This document shows positions 47,372-61,044 of a DNA stretch of 64,000 bases, in pieces. Below the pieces are notes generated by a model. It worked only from the letters and a program-made list of their open reading frames with translations. It made no database searches and had not been told where the DNA came from. The DNA comes from Tardiphaga robiniae (GTDB taxonomy: Bacteria; Pseudomonadota; Alphaproteobacteria; Rhizobiales; Xanthobacteraceae). The DNA lies in the NCBI RefSeq assembly GCF_001618955.1, contig NZ_LVYV01000001.1, forward strand, positions 124,001 through 188,000, in the 5' to 3' direction. How positions within the stretch are numbered: position 1 is the stretch's first letter; every line of letters begins with the position of its first letter. The position numbers and the translations under genes were made by a program.

Positions 47372-48265
47372 CTACGCCCGCGCAGCAGCCCGCAAATGCT
47401 CGATCATCTGCTGCGCGGGACGGGATAACGTCTTCAGGCTCCGAAAGCAGATCGCCAGTTTGCGGTTCGCCCAGGGATCGCGAATGCGGATCAACGCCAG
47501 CGCCGTCGACCGTGCGCAGCGCCGTGCCGCAACTTCCGGCACAATCGCAATGCCGACCCCCGCCGCCGCCATCTGGCACATCGCATCGAAATCCCGCATC
47601 TGCGCCCGGTAGCGCAGTCGCGCGCCCAGCTTCGCCGCATATTTGCCGATGTGGTTCTGCAGCGCGGTCGCATTGGTGAGGCCGATGAAGTCGCGGTCGA
47701 TGATCTCATGGAAATCGATATGTCGCCGGCCGGCGAGATCGCTGCGCGGCGCCGTCACCAGCATCAGGCGGTCTTCGTTGAAGGTGAAGCGTTCGAGACT
47801 GTCCGGCAGCGTATGCTCCGCGGCGAAGCCGAAATCGGCGATGCCGGCGGCGATCGCCTGGGCGATATCGGCGCTTTCGCGCTCCTCGACCTCGAGGCTG
47901 ACATTGGGGTGCTCGCGCAAGAAACTCGCCAGCGCCTTCGGCAGGTGTTCGGACAGGCCCACCGTATTGACCAGCATCGATACGCTGGCCTTCATGCCAT
48001 TGGCATAGGACGCCATGTCACCGCGCATGGTCTCGACATTCTGCATGATGATGCGGGCATGGCCGAGCAGGCTCTCGCCGGCTGCCGTCAGCGTGACGCC
48101 GCGCCGGCCCCGTTTCAGCAATGGCACGCCGATCGTCGCCTCCAGCCCCTTGATCCTCGCACTAGCCGAAGCCAGCGCCAGATTGGCAGCGGCAGCACCC
48201 GCGGTGATGCTGCGTGCCTCGGCCACCGCGACGAATAGCCTGAGATCGACAAGGTCGGCATGCAT
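47372..48265 (-). CDS. LysR-family transcriptional regulator
   Basis: A 297-residue regulator with an N-terminal winged helix (about 3-62; LRLFVAVAEARSITAGAAAANLALASASARI) and a periplasmic-binding-like effector domain from about 90. Start ATG 48265 follows GGAGAACGCC; the open frame continues to 48304 without support. It is divergent from the TauE/SafE gene 93 bases away, which is therefore its probable target. Effector unknown. Confidence 0.85.
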   Translation of the reverse strand: MHADLVDLRLFVAVAEARSITAGAAAANLALASASARIKGLEATIGVPLLKRGRRGVTLTAAGESLLGHARIIMQNVETMRGDMASYANGMKASVSMLVNTVGLSEHLPKALASFLREHPNVSLEVEERESADIAQAIAAGIADFGFAAEHTLPDSLERFTFNEDRLMLVTAPRSDLAGRRHIDFHEIIDRDFIGLTNATALQNHIGKYAAKLGARLRYRAQMRDFDAMCQMAAAGVGIAIVPEVAARRCARSTALALIRIRDPWANRKLAICFRSLKTLSRPAQQMIEHLRAAARA

Positions 48266-48358
48266 GGCGTTCTCCGCACCAGCCTTCGTCCTGAACGAAG
48301 GCAATCTCCGTAACCTCCAGATTGTGCCGGCCGGGCCGATCGGTCAATGTGTCGCACC

Positions 48359-49111
48359 ATGATCGATTCCATGCTCATTCTGATTGCTGCTGTTTTCGCG
48401 CTCGCCGGCTTCGTCAAAGGCGTCATCGGCCTCGGCCTGCCCACCGTCTCGATGGGCCTGCTCGCGGTGACCATGACTCCGGTGCAGGCGCTGACCATCG
48501 TCATCGTGCCCGCCATCGTCACCAATATCTGGCAGACCTTCGCCGGCCCCTATCTGCGCGACATCATTCGCCGGCTGTGGCCGCTGCTGATCGGCACTGC
48601 GGTGGCCATCTGGCTCTGCGGCAGCCTGATGACCGGGCCTTATGCAAAATACGGTTCGATCGTGCTCGGCGTCCTGCTGGTGATCTATGCCATCGTCACG
48701 CTGGTGAAATTCCAGTTCAAGACGGCACCGCAAAACGAGAAATGGGTTGGCGGCATTGCCGGCGTGCTGACCGGCGTGGTCGCCGCGGCCACCGGCGTGC
48801 AGGTCATTCCTTCTATGCCGTTCATGCAGTCGATTGGCATGGAGAAGAACGAACTGGTGCAGGCGCTCGGGCTCTATTTCACGGTCGCCACGATGGCCCA
48901 GGCGTTCAACCTTACCAGCGCTGGTCTGCTCACGGCCGCGACGGCGGTGCCCGGCATCGTGGCAATGATCACCGCCTTTGCCGGCATGTTCATCGGCCAG
49001 GCGGTGCGCGATCGCATGGAGCCCGAACAGTTCCGCCGCTGGTTCCTGATCGCGATGCTGTTGCTCGGAATCTATCTCGCCGTCACCGCCACCTTCGCGG
49101 TGCTGAAATAA
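48359..49111 (+). CDS. TauE/SafE family membrane transporter
   Basis: A 250-residue protein with about eight hydrophobic helices in two homologous halves (GFVKGVIGLGLPTVSMGLL and VGGIAGVLTGVVAAATGV), typical of TauE/SafE exporters of sulfite, sulfoacetate or other small organic anions. ATG 48347 is an alternative start four codons earlier. Divergent from the LysR gene and convergent with the LysE gene, whose stop begins on the next base. Confidence 0.82.
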   Translation: MIDSMLILIAAVFALAGFVKGVIGLGLPTVSMGLLAVTMTPVQALTIVIVPAIVTNIWQTFAGPYLRDIIRRLWPLLIGTAVAIWLCGSLMTGPYAKYGSIVLGVLLVIYAIVTLVKFQFKTAPQNEKWVGGIAGVLTGVVAAATGVQVIPSMPFMQSIGMEKNELVQALGLYFTVATMAQAFNLTSAGLLTAATAVPGIVAMITAFAGMFIGQAVRDRMEPEQFRRWFLIAMLLLGIYLAVTATFAVLK

Positions 49112-49750
49112 CTAACGCGTCTCCAGCATCGCCACGCGGATGCCGAGATAGATGAAGACGCCGCCGAGGGCGCGGTTGATCCACACCATTGCCTGACTGG
49201 ATTGCCGGACGCGGCTGGCGGCTTTCGCAGCGACAATGGCCGTGCCGAGTCCCCAGATCGTGCCCGTGCTGATGAAGATCAGCCCAAGCACGATGAAGGC
49301 GAGCGCCTTGCTGGGCGCATCCACGTCGACGAATTGCGGCAGGAAGGCGAGAAAGAACAGCGCTACCTTCGGGTTCAGCGCGTTGGTGAAGGCGCCCTGC
49401 CAGAACACCTGCCGAAGCGACAGCGGCGGCTTTTCCGCGGCGTCGTTCGTTGCAACTGTCGATGCCCGCGCACGCAGCATCTGCACGCCGGTGTAAAGCA
49501 GATAGGCCGCACCGATCCATTTCACTGCGGTGAAAGCATAAGATGACGCCGCCAGCAGCGCCGACAATCCGACCGCCGCGGCGAAGACATGGACCAGACA
49601 TCCTGCACTGATCCCCAGCGCTGCCGCGACGCCGCCGCGCCAGCCCATCTGCACGCTGCGCCCGACGATATAGGCCGTGTCCGGCCCCGGTGTGATGTTG
49701 AGGAGGATGCCGGAGAGGATGAAGAGCCAGAGGCCGTGAATACCGAGCAT
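49112..49750 (-). CDS. LysE/RhtB family amino-acid exporter
   Basis: A 212-residue protein with about six helices and the family start LFILSGILLNITPGPDTAYIVGRSV, then GISAGCLVHVFAAAVGLSALL and FWQGAFTNALNPKVALFFLAFLPQFV. RhtB proteins export homoserine, threonine or related amino acids. Twelve bases downstream of the hydrolase gene on the same strand, so probably an operon. Substrate not readable. Confidence 0.87.
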   Translation of the reverse strand: MLGIHGLWLFILSGILLNITPGPDTAYIVGRSVQMGWRGGVAAALGISAGCLVHVFAAAVGLSALLAASSYAFTAVKWIGAAYLLYTGVQMLRARASTVATNDAAEKPPLSLRQVFWQGAFTNALNPKVALFFLAFLPQFVDVDAPSKALAFIVLGLIFISTGTIWGLGTAIVAAKAASRVRQSSQAMVWINRALGGVFIYLGIRVAMLETR

Positions 49751-49762
49751 GAGTGGCTTTCG

Positions 49763-50710
49763 TTACTTGAACAGAGGCGTGCCCGGCACGAACGCATCGA
49801 ACGCCGCCCAGAACTGCTGCCGGTAGCGATCCTGTTCCTGCAGGATCTCGTGACGCGAGCCGGCGATCACCAGATGCGAGCCGGCACGCAGGTGATAGGC
49901 GAATTCCTCGATGGCCGGCGTCGACACCACCTGGTCGTTGCTGGCCGCAAGCATCAGGATCGGCTGACGGATCTTCACGGGATAGCTGGCCTCGCGAAAG
50001 CCATGCATCCCACGGATCGCCGTATCGGCCCAGGCCACCGTCGGCGAGCCGATGCCGAGCGTCGCGTCCTCTTCGAGGATCGCCGCATTGCGCGCATAGC
50101 GCACAGGATCGCTGGTCAGCTTGTTATTGGGGAATGACGAAGTGCCGACCAGTTCGCCATTGCCGCCGGGAACATAGTTGCCGCCCTGCCCGGTCCAGCG
50201 CATGACGCGCAACAACAACCGCGCCGGCAGTGAGGTCGCGCGGCCCGGTAGATCGATCATCGGCACCGACAGCACCATGCGATCGAACCAGCGCTTGCCG
50301 GAATGCGCCACACGCAGCATCACCGCGCCGCCCATCGAATGCGCCAGCGCGAAATAGGGCGGCGGGCAATCCGGCATCACCACCTGCTGCACGAAAGTTT
50401 CGACGTCGATCTCGAAATCCGAGAAGCTGCGCACATAGCCCTTGCGGCCATCGCGCAACTGCCGCGACGAATGCCCCTGGCCGCGCCAGTCGATCATCGC
50501 CACCGCAAAGCCGCGGTCGCGCAGGTCGCGCACGGTCTCGAAATACTTCTCGATATATTCACCGCGCCCGCCGAACACGCAGACCGTGCCCTTGCGCCCG
50601 GTTGTCGGGGCCCAGCGCGCAAAGCGCAGTTCAGCACCGTCCGGCGTCTTGATGGTGCCGGATACGGCACCCTCGGGAACGGGGTTGGCGGGAATGGAGA
50701 CGAGCGTCAT
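49763..50710 (-). CDS. Alpha/beta hydrolase (lysophospholipase / monoacylglycerol lipase-like)
   Basis: A 315-residue serine hydrolase of the Hydrolase_4 / PldB type: VFGGRGEYIEKYFETVRDL in place of the usual HGxxE loop, IDWRGQGHSSR, the nucleophile Ser in LAHSMGGAV, and a late Asp (SNDQVV) and His (SRHEIL). No signal peptide. These enzymes act on lysophospholipids or monoacylglycerols. It heads a two-gene unit with the LysE gene. Confidence 0.85.
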   Translation of the reverse strand: MTLVSIPANPVPEGAVSGTIKTPDGAELRFARWAPTTGRKGTVCVFGGRGEYIEKYFETVRDLRDRGFAVAMIDWRGQGHSSRQLRDGRKGYVRSFSDFEIDVETFVQQVVMPDCPPPYFALAHSMGGAVMLRVAHSGKRWFDRMVLSVPMIDLPGRATSLPARLLLRVMRWTGQGGNYVPGGNGELVGTSSFPNNKLTSDPVRYARNAAILEEDATLGIGSPTVAWADTAIRGMHGFREASYPVKIRQPILMLAASNDQVVSTPAIEEFAYHLRAGSHLVIAGSRHEILQEQDRYRQQFWAAFDAFVPGTPLFK

Positions 50711-50820
50711 GGCGGGGGACCGGTTAGGCGAAAAACGCGGGATTTCAAGGGCGGGAGACAGATCGGCGCGAATCTTTCGGCCCCCCTTGCGAGCCGCCAG
50801 ACCCCTCCCATATCAGTTTC

Positions 50821-50909
50821 ATGCAGGCCTCTCTAGGCTGCATGACACGAAAGCCCGGCCCTTATGGCGGGCGGGTTATTGCAACAGTCGCTCAATGGAG
50901 GACTATCGA
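50821..50909 (+). promoter_or_regulatory. Candidate ROSE-like RNA thermometer of the hsp20 gene
   Basis: The 89 bases before the hsp20 ATG can fold into ATGCAGGCCT/AGGCTGCAT (50821-50843, one bulge), then GCCCG/CGGGC (about 50853-50872), and a last weak hairpin that would bury GGAGGA (50897-50902) against CGCT (about 50890-50893). ROSE elements in Bradyrhizobium and other rhizobia have this serial-hairpin design and a (U)GCU-to-GGAGG final stem. The transcript start is not known. Confidence 0.5.
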
Positions 50910-51386
50910 ATGCGTAGCTATGATCTCACCCCGTTTTATCGTTCCACCGTCGGTTTCGACCGCCTGTTCAATCTGCTCGATCAGAGCACAGGTGACGCAG
51001 CGCCGGGCTATCCGCCCTACAATATCGAGCGCACCGGCGAGAACGAATACCGTATCAGCGTTGCCGTTTCAGGCTTTGCGCAGAACGAGCTCTCCATCGT
51101 CGCGAAGGAAAACACGCTGACGATCAAGGGCGAGAAGGCTGCCAACGAGAATGGCAGCAAGGCCGAAGTGCTCTATCGCGGCATCGCCGCCCGTGCCTTC
51201 GAACGCGCCTTCCAGCTCGCCGATTTCGTGCAGGTGAAGAACGCCTCGCTCGAGAACGGCCTGCTTCATGTGGATCTCGTTCGTGAGATCCCGGAAGCCA
51301 AGAAACCGCGCAGCATTCCGATTTCCACCAGCGCCGTAAGCGCGCCGCAGGTGGTCGACGGCTCGGCCGAGAAAGTCGCCGCGTAA
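50910..51386 (+). CDS. Small heat-shock protein (Hsp20)
   Basis: A 158-residue alpha-crystallin-type chaperone: the class A start MRSYDLTPFYRSTVGFDRLF, YNIERTGENEYRISVAVSGF, the crystallin core with AFERAFQLADFVQVKNASLENGLLHVDL, and a C-terminal tail with IPIS in place of IxI. It holds unfolding proteins during heat stress. GGAGGA lies eight bases before ATG 50910; the upstream open frame has no similarity. Confidence 0.9.
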   Translation: MRSYDLTPFYRSTVGFDRLFNLLDQSTGDAAPGYPPYNIERTGENEYRISVAVSGFAQNELSIVAKENTLTIKGEKAANENGSKAEVLYRGIAARAFERAFQLADFVQVKNASLENGLLHVDLVREIPEAKKPRSIPISTSAVSAPQVVDGSAEKVAA

Positions 51387-51478
51387 CCGCGACTTTGTGA
51401 AGTAAAGTAAGTCTAGCTGTAAATGAAACGCTCCGGAGCAATCCGGGGCGTTTTGTTGTTTGACGATGGTTGCTTCCT

Positions 51479-51690
51479 TGTCCCTCCCCCGCTCTTGCGT
51501 GGGGTCTGGCGGGCGAATTCGCCCGCCATGGTGGCCGGCCGTCGGCCGGTCGGGTGGGGGTACCACAGGCTCCGAAGCATGCGGAGGCACCCCACCCCGG
51601 CCTCCACCCAGCGATGCTACGCATCGCCAGGTTCGGCCGACCCTCCCCACTGCACGCAGCTACGCTACGCTGCGCTTGGGGGAGGAAGCC
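51479..51690. repeat. Dispersed GC-rich intergenic repeat (copy 4)
   Basis: Opens CCCTCCCCCGCTCTTGCGTGGGG, holds GGCCGGCCGTCGGCCGGTCGGGTGGGGGTACC in pieces, and closes with CGCTTGGGGGAGG. The CCGGTCGGGTGGGGGT block is shared with copies 2 and 5. It fills the 321-base gap between hsp20 and the convergent exported-protein gene. Confidence 0.7.
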
Positions 51691-51707
51691 ATTGGCTTCA
51701 TCGACGA

Positions 51708-52553
51708 CTATTCCAGCCCCTGGGCCGGCGGCGGCGTTTCTGCAGCAGGCGGCGTCACGGGCTTTGCTTCTGTTGCCGGCGGAGCGACCGTTGGTGCGAC
51801 AGCGTCCTTCTTCTCGGGCGCTGCCGGTGTTGCCGGAGCAGCCCCGGTCGTTTCCGGCGCCTTCGTCTCGGCCGGCTTCTGCTCAGTCACGGCCGATTGC
51901 TGCACGGGCGCAGCGGCGGGCGGCGTTTCAGGTGGCTTGACAGCGACGGCCCTGGTCTCGGCCGGAGCCACAGGCTTGGCAGGCGAAGCGACCGCGCGTG
52001 CCGGCGGCCGCTTCGGCAGCGGCACGCTCGTCGTGCGGCTGGCAACCTTCGGCGCGGGCGTTGCCGTCCCGGCCGTAAAGGGCGGGCGGCGATATTGCGG
52101 CAGGGTCGGCACTGCGCCTTGCGGGCCGTAGCGCGTGTCGATTTCCTCACCCATCCGATCGCCCATGCGATAGGCCGGAATGAAGCGCAGGATGCGTCCG
52201 CTCCGCGCATCGATCACCAACCGACCGTCCTCGCCGTCAAGGTCGATCGCCGCGACCGTGTAGATGAGGCCGTGCTGTTGCGGCATGCCGAGGGCCGAGA
52301 AGCCGGCCTCGCGCAGGATCGAATAGACCTCCCGCAGCGGCAGCACCGCCAGATCATAGCCGCGGCGCAAGACGCCATAGGGGCGCGGCTCCGCATATTC
52401 CACCGGCGGCATGGCCGCATAGGGACCGCCGACATCCGATACACGCGCCACAGCGGCAACGTCGCCGCGCATCGGCGGCAGCGCCTGTGCCTGTGCAGCG
52501 CCACTCGCCAGCAACAGCCCGGCCGAGGCCAGACATCCCATAACTACCTTCAT
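51708..52553 (-). CDS. Exported protein with PepSY-like segment and Pro/Ala-rich tail
   Basis: A 281-residue protein. A signal peptide (about 1-24, ending AAQAQ) is followed by a region with a PepSY-like pattern (about 70-130: VYSILREAGFSALGMP, then AAIDLDGEDGRLVIDARSGRIL). A long low-complexity tail rich in Ala, Pro, Lys and Thr (about 165-281) may cross the envelope or bind peptidoglycan. AAGGAG lies seven bases before the ATG. Function unknown. Confidence 0.65.
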   Translation of the reverse strand: MKVVMGCLASAGLLLASGAAQAQALPPMRGDVAAVARVSDVGGPYAAMPPVEYAEPRPYGVLRRGYDLAVLPLREVYSILREAGFSALGMPQQHGLIYTVAAIDLDGEDGRLVIDARSGRILRFIPAYRMGDRMGEEIDTRYGPQGAVPTLPQYRRPPFTAGTATPAPKVASRTTSVPLPKRPPARAVASPAKPVAPAETRAVAVKPPETPPAAAPVQQSAVTEQKPAETKAPETTGAAPATPAAPEKKDAVAPTVAPPATEAKPVTPPAAETPPPAQGLE

Positions 52554-52875
52554 TGCATGCTCCTTCGACGCCCCCGCGCCCGGAGTGTGTTCAGTTCCCT
52601 GAACCTCTCGCTCTCGTCCGTCCCGCTGCAGCAACCACCGCTGCCACAGGCGTTAACGGACAGCGCGCAACCTCACCGCTGAATCCGGCAGCCCTTGGGC
52701 CAGCCTTGGGCCGGAACGCGGCACCTCCGGGCTGAATGTGTCCGCGCCAGCTTGGACAATTTGGCATGCGTTGTTGCTATGCGACGACGGACTCAAGCGC
52801 GCTTGTGTGCTAGATAAAAATTTGGCAAAGTCCTGGTTAGGACAGCATCACTGTCGCAATTTTTGGTGGCAAATC

Positions 52876-52891
52876 CGGCACAGGGTTTGCA
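52876..52891 (+). promoter_or_regulatory. Sigma-54 (-24/-12) promoter of gltBD
   Basis: CGGCACAGGGTTTGCA has GG at 52877-52878, ten bases, GC at 52889-52890, with consensus GGCAC and TTTGCA. Transcription would begin near 52902. A perfect 9-bp inverted repeat, AGCAGGCGT (52897-52905) and ACGCCTGCT (52920-52928), spans the predicted start and may be an operator or the first hairpin of the leader. Confidence 0.7.
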
Positions 52892-52901
52892 ACATAAGCA
52901 G

Positions 52902-53108
52902 GCGTCGCGACTAAAAAACACGCCTGCTGAGACGAAATGCCTTTAAGGCGAGATATGGGGTGGCCGCCGGGGACGATGGGCACCACCAGTCTGAATTCTG
53001 AAAACGAGGCTCGCAAGACGCGCGAGCGGTAGCCCGAACGGGTTCCGCGAGCGTCAAAGGTGCGCCGACAAGGGTGGCAGAACCCCGACGGGGGCTGAGA
53101 GGACGAAG
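52902..53108 (+). promoter_or_regulatory. Long structured 5' leader of gltB
   Basis: About 207 bases without a gene. Visible hairpins are GCTCGC/GCGAGC (53009-53027); CCCG/CGGG (53033-53042), extended by GCGG (53026-53029) and CCGC (53045-53048); and CCCC/GGGG (53083-53093). GGGT (53072-53075) can pair with ACCC (53082-53085), which would prevent the CCCC/GGGG hairpin next to the ribosome site GAGAGGA (53097-53103). Mutually exclusive stems beside a ribosome site suggest translational control. I recognise no known riboswitch class. Confidence 0.5.
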
Positions 53109-57866
<4,758 letters not shown>

Positions 57867-57996
57867 GATACGGACTGAACCGCCGCCCTCATCAGGCGGC
57901 GGGACTGAGATCGAAACAAGCAAATCATCCTTCGAGGCGCGCCAATGCGTAACGCTCGGGATGACGGTGGGACAGACTGCAGAGGCGTCAGTTGTA

Positions 57997-59454
57997 ATGG
58001 GCAAGATCACGGGTTTTCTGGAAATCGATCGTCACGACCGCAAGTACGCGCCGGTTACCGAGCGCCTGAAGGGCTATAACGAGTTCGTCATTCCGCTCAG
58101 CGAGAAAGACACCCGCGACCAGGCCGCGCGCTGCATGAATTGCGGCATTCCCTATTGCCACGGCACCGGCTCGGTTCAGCCCGGCACACCCGGCTGCCCG
58201 GTCAACAACCAGATCCCGGACTGGAACGACCTCGTCTATAGCGGCAACTGGGAAGAAGCCTCGCGCAACCTGCACTCGACCAACAACTTCCCGGAATTCA
58301 CCGGCCGCATCTGTCCGGCACCGTGCGAAGCCTCGTGCACGTTGAACATCGATGACAACCCGGTCACCATCAAGACCATCGAATGCGCCATCGTCGACAA
58401 GGCATGGGACAATGGCTGGCTGAAGCCGCAGGTCTCCGCCGTGAAGACCGGCCGCAAGGTCGCCGTGATCGGTGCCGGTCCCGCCGGCATGGCCTGCGCA
58501 CAGCAGCTCGCGCGCGCCGGCCACGACGTCCATGTCTATGAGAAGTTCGCCAAGGCCGGCGGCCTGATGCGTTACGGCATTCCCGACTTCAAGATGGAAA
58601 AGCACATCATCGACCGGCGTGTGGCCCAGATGGAAGGCGAAGGCGTCACCTTCCATTACGGCAAGGCTGTCGGCGGCACCTCGCCCGGCGCCATCGATCC
58701 CGCCGAGCTGCTCAAGGAATATGAAGCCATCGCGCTGACCGGCGGTGCCGAGCACGGCCGCGACCTGCCGATCCCGGGCCGCGAATTCGACGGCATCCAT
58801 TTCGCCATGGACTTCCTGCCGCAGCAAAATCGCCGCGTCGGCAACGAGCCGCTCGGCGACATCAAGGAAATTCTCGCCGGAGGCAAGCATGTCGTCGTCA
58901 TCGGCGGTGGCGACACCGGTTCCGACTGCATCGGCACCTCGCTGCGTCAGGGTGCATTGTCGGTGACCCAGCTCGAAATCATGCCGGCTCCGCCCGAGCA
59001 GGAGAACAAGGGCCTGACCTGGCCGAACTGGCCGCTGAAGATGCGGACCTCGTCGAGCCAGGCCGAAGGCGCCAAGCGCGAATTCGCCGTGCTGACCCAG
59101 AGCTTCGAAGGCGCCGACGGCAAGGTCACCAAGCTGAACTGCGTGCAGGTCGACGACAAGTTCAAGCCGATCCCCGGCTCGGAATTTGCGCTGCAGGCCG
59201 ATCTCGTGCTGCTGGCGATGGGCTTCGTCCATCCCGTCCACGAAGGCATGCTGAAGACCCTCGGCGTCGATCTCGACCAGCGCGGCAATGTCCGCGCCGC
59301 GACGACCGACTTCTCCACCTCGCTGCCCAGAGTGTACTCCGCCGGCGACATGCGCCGCGGCCAGTCGCTGGTGGTCTGGGCAATCCGTGAGGGACGTCTC
59401 TGCGCCCGCGCCATCGATCAGGCGCTGATGGGAACGACGACGCTGCCGAGGTAA
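57997..59454 (+). CDS. gltD: Glutamate synthase (NADPH) small subunit
   Basis: A 485-residue protein that passes electrons from NADPH through FAD and two 4Fe-4S clusters to GltB. N-terminal cysteine clusters ([30 protein letters not shown]) are followed by FAD motif [15 protein letters not shown] motif GGGDTGSDC, and a late FAD motif [15 protein letters not shown]. The ATG at 57997 gives the family start MGKITGFLE; an upstream in-frame ATG at 57961 is possible. Same transcript as gltB, ended by a strong terminator. Confidence 0.95.
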   Translation: MGKITGFLEIDRHDRKYAPVTERLKGYNEFVIPLSEKDTRDQAARCMNCGIPYCHGTGSVQPGTPGCPVNNQIPDWNDLVYSGNWEEASRNLHSTNNFPEFTGRICPAPCEASCTLNIDDNPVTIKTIECAIVDKAWDNGWLKPQVSAVKTGRKVAVIGAGPAGMACAQQLARAGHDVHVYEKFAKAGGLMRYGIPDFKMEKHIIDRRVAQMEGEGVTFHYGKAVGGTSPGAIDPAELLKEYEAIALTGGAEHGRDLPIPGREFDGIHFAMDFLPQQNRRVGNEPLGDIKEILAGGKHVVVIGGGDTGSDCIGTSLRQGALSVTQLEIMPAPPEQENKGLTWPNWPLKMRTSSSQAEGAKREFAVLTQSFEGADGKVTKLNCVQVDDKFKPIPGSEFALQADLVLLAMGFVHPVHEGMLKTLGVDLDQRGNVRAATTDFSTSLPRVYSAGDMRRGQSLVVWAIREGRLCARAIDQALMGTTTLPR

Positions 59455-59486
59455 GGGCGCTCGCAACTCACATTGTGCCAACGCTC

Positions 59487-59524
59487 AAGAGCCTCGACAC
59501 GAAAGTGTCGGGGCTCTTTCTTTT
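59487..59524 (+). terminator. Rho-independent terminator of gltBD
   Basis: AAGAGCCTCGACAC and GTGTCGGGGCTCTT pair around a GAAA loop (14-bp stem with one T-G pair), followed by TCTTTT. Confidence 0.88.
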
Positions 59525-59572
59525 CCCTCCCCCGCCATTGCCGGCCGTCAGGCCGGTCGGGTGGGGGTGCCC
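59520..59572. repeat. Dispersed GC-rich repeat (copy 5, short)
   Basis: CCCTCCCCCGCC, then GCCGGCCGTCAGGCCGGTC and GGGTGGGGGTGCC. This is the same central block as copies 2 and 4. It borders the DUF559 relic. Confidence 0.6.
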
Positions 59573-59738
59573 AATGTGGTCACCACCGCTTCCATTAACC
59601 CCGGCAAATTCTAGTCGACCTCGAAATTCCAGAACCGCATTACGCGAAATCCCTCGCCGCGCAAGAACGCATCCCGCTCACGGTCGACGTCAACAACGAA
59701 CACTCGCGAACCGAAGAGGATTACGCTCTGAATGGCAT
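59571..59738 (-). pseudogene. Relic of a DUF559-type endonuclease-like gene
   Basis: On the minus strand the frame reads SRVFVVDVDRERDAFLRGE, then GFRVMRFWNFEVD, a TAG stop at 59613-59611, and NLPGLMEAVVTTLG. This is the C-terminal pattern of DUF559 (Vsr-like) proteins: RDxxLRxxGFRVLRFWNxxV followed by NLxGVxxxI. The N-terminal part and the usual VDG-H motif are missing and a stop interrupts the frame. Only a fragment is left. Confidence 0.5.
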
Positions 59739-59820
59739 CGCGATCACATAGACACTTAAATGTTGCAATTGGAGCCGGCACACATCTAAATTGAAAAAGT
59801 GCTATAAGGGTTCGAAAGAG

Positions 59821-61031
59821 ATGGCCGATATTAAATCAGGCGAGCCATTTGGACTCGATAGCGCGTTCATTGCCAGTATCGACTGGGATCTTGCGCTCAG
59901 TCGCGTCATCCATGACATGCGATCTGATTTCATTTTCGCCCCGCACCTACGACTCATTTGCGGCAGAGCAGGGCAGGAAGTGATCAAGCAGCTAAAAGCT
60001 GATCTAAAATCCGGTGCCTTTAGCCCCAGCGTCCCCGTTACAATCGAGGTGCCTAAATCGCAGGGAATGCGCGTCGTGGTGCCGTCAAGAAGAGGTGGAC
60101 CTCCCTTTTCTCGCCCAGGAAGTATTTTACTTCCAAACGACCGCCTCTTCTATCAAGCACTGGGAGATCAGGCCGCTCCCATAATTGACGCAAATTGATA
60201 CCTCATTTGCGAGTTTATGACCTAGCCCTGAACGAAGCCAAATCCGTAATAATGCCGAAAGCATCTCTATTAACGGAGGAGCCAGATCTAGAGGCCTTAT
60301 TTGCGGATGCTGTCGAAGAGATATCAAATCAAGTTGAGGACAATGACTTCGATGCAGACTACGGATTTCAATCTGAGTGGGACGAGGATGATGACAATGA
60401 AGAAGAGAATGAGGATGAGGATGAGGATGAAGAACTGGAGTTAAAAGCAACTAAAGTCCTTTTCGATTCTCTCTCCGAGTACCCTGGCCAAGAAGAGAAT
60501 ATCGAGAGATTCTGCCTACCATTATTCTCCAAGGCAGCATCGGACTATGCGGTGTCGCACGTGCTAGACGCGTTCAAGAAGCGCCCTTCGATGTCACAAA
60601 TTTATGCGTCATATCTCTCTAAATTCTTAGAGAAAGATGAGGTCACTGAATTGCTTTCGGAGCTCCTCGCCGATACTTCTCTCCGAGATTGGCAGAAGAT
60701 GTGGATTATCGCAGCGTTGCTTCAAAAAAAGCCGCAGGATGACGGTCCCATAAAGATCGCGCTACGAATTCTCAAGGATGCGACGCGACATGATGCTCTG
60801 CGGGCTGTCGCTGCAATTTACGTCGGTAGATTTGGAGATCATGCCCGTCGAAAGAACCTTTTTTCCATCTACACCTCTGTCTCCAGCTACATTCAAACAG
60901 CCATATACTTTTCCTCCAGAGCCTGGCCATCGGTTGAACGAGGTAACGCGAAGGCGAGTTGGGGTGCACACGGCCCGCTCAACACATTGCTTACGAGTGC
61001 CATGACGTTCAAAAGGGCCACTCCAACTTGA
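59821..61031 (+). pseudogene. Reverse transcriptase family (defence-type) gene with catalytic core deleted
   Basis: The first frame (59821-60198) encodes DWDLALSRVIHDMRSDFIFAP, the VEVPKS-like TIEVPKSQG, and RPGSILLPNDRLFYQALGD, the opening palm/finger motifs of chromosomal RT-family proteins, then stops. A second frame from about 60189 to 61031 starts abruptly with LIPHLRVYDLALNEAKSVIMPK, the thumb side just after the catalytic region, then an acidic stretch (EWDEDDDNEEENEDEDEDEE) and a helical-repeat C-terminus. The YxDD core, about 200 residues, is missing and the frames do not match. GC is clearly lower than the neighbours. ATG 59821 follows GAAAGAG; the N-terminal frame opens at TTG 59791. 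Confidence 0.65.
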
Positions 61032-61044
61032 CAACCACGCTCAA

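Noticed and set aside
53084-53103. Possible TPP riboswitch before gltB (GGGGCTGAGAGGA)
   Set aside because: CTGAGA is present, but the other conserved thi-box parts and spacing are not, and glutamate synthase is not a TPP-regulated gene.
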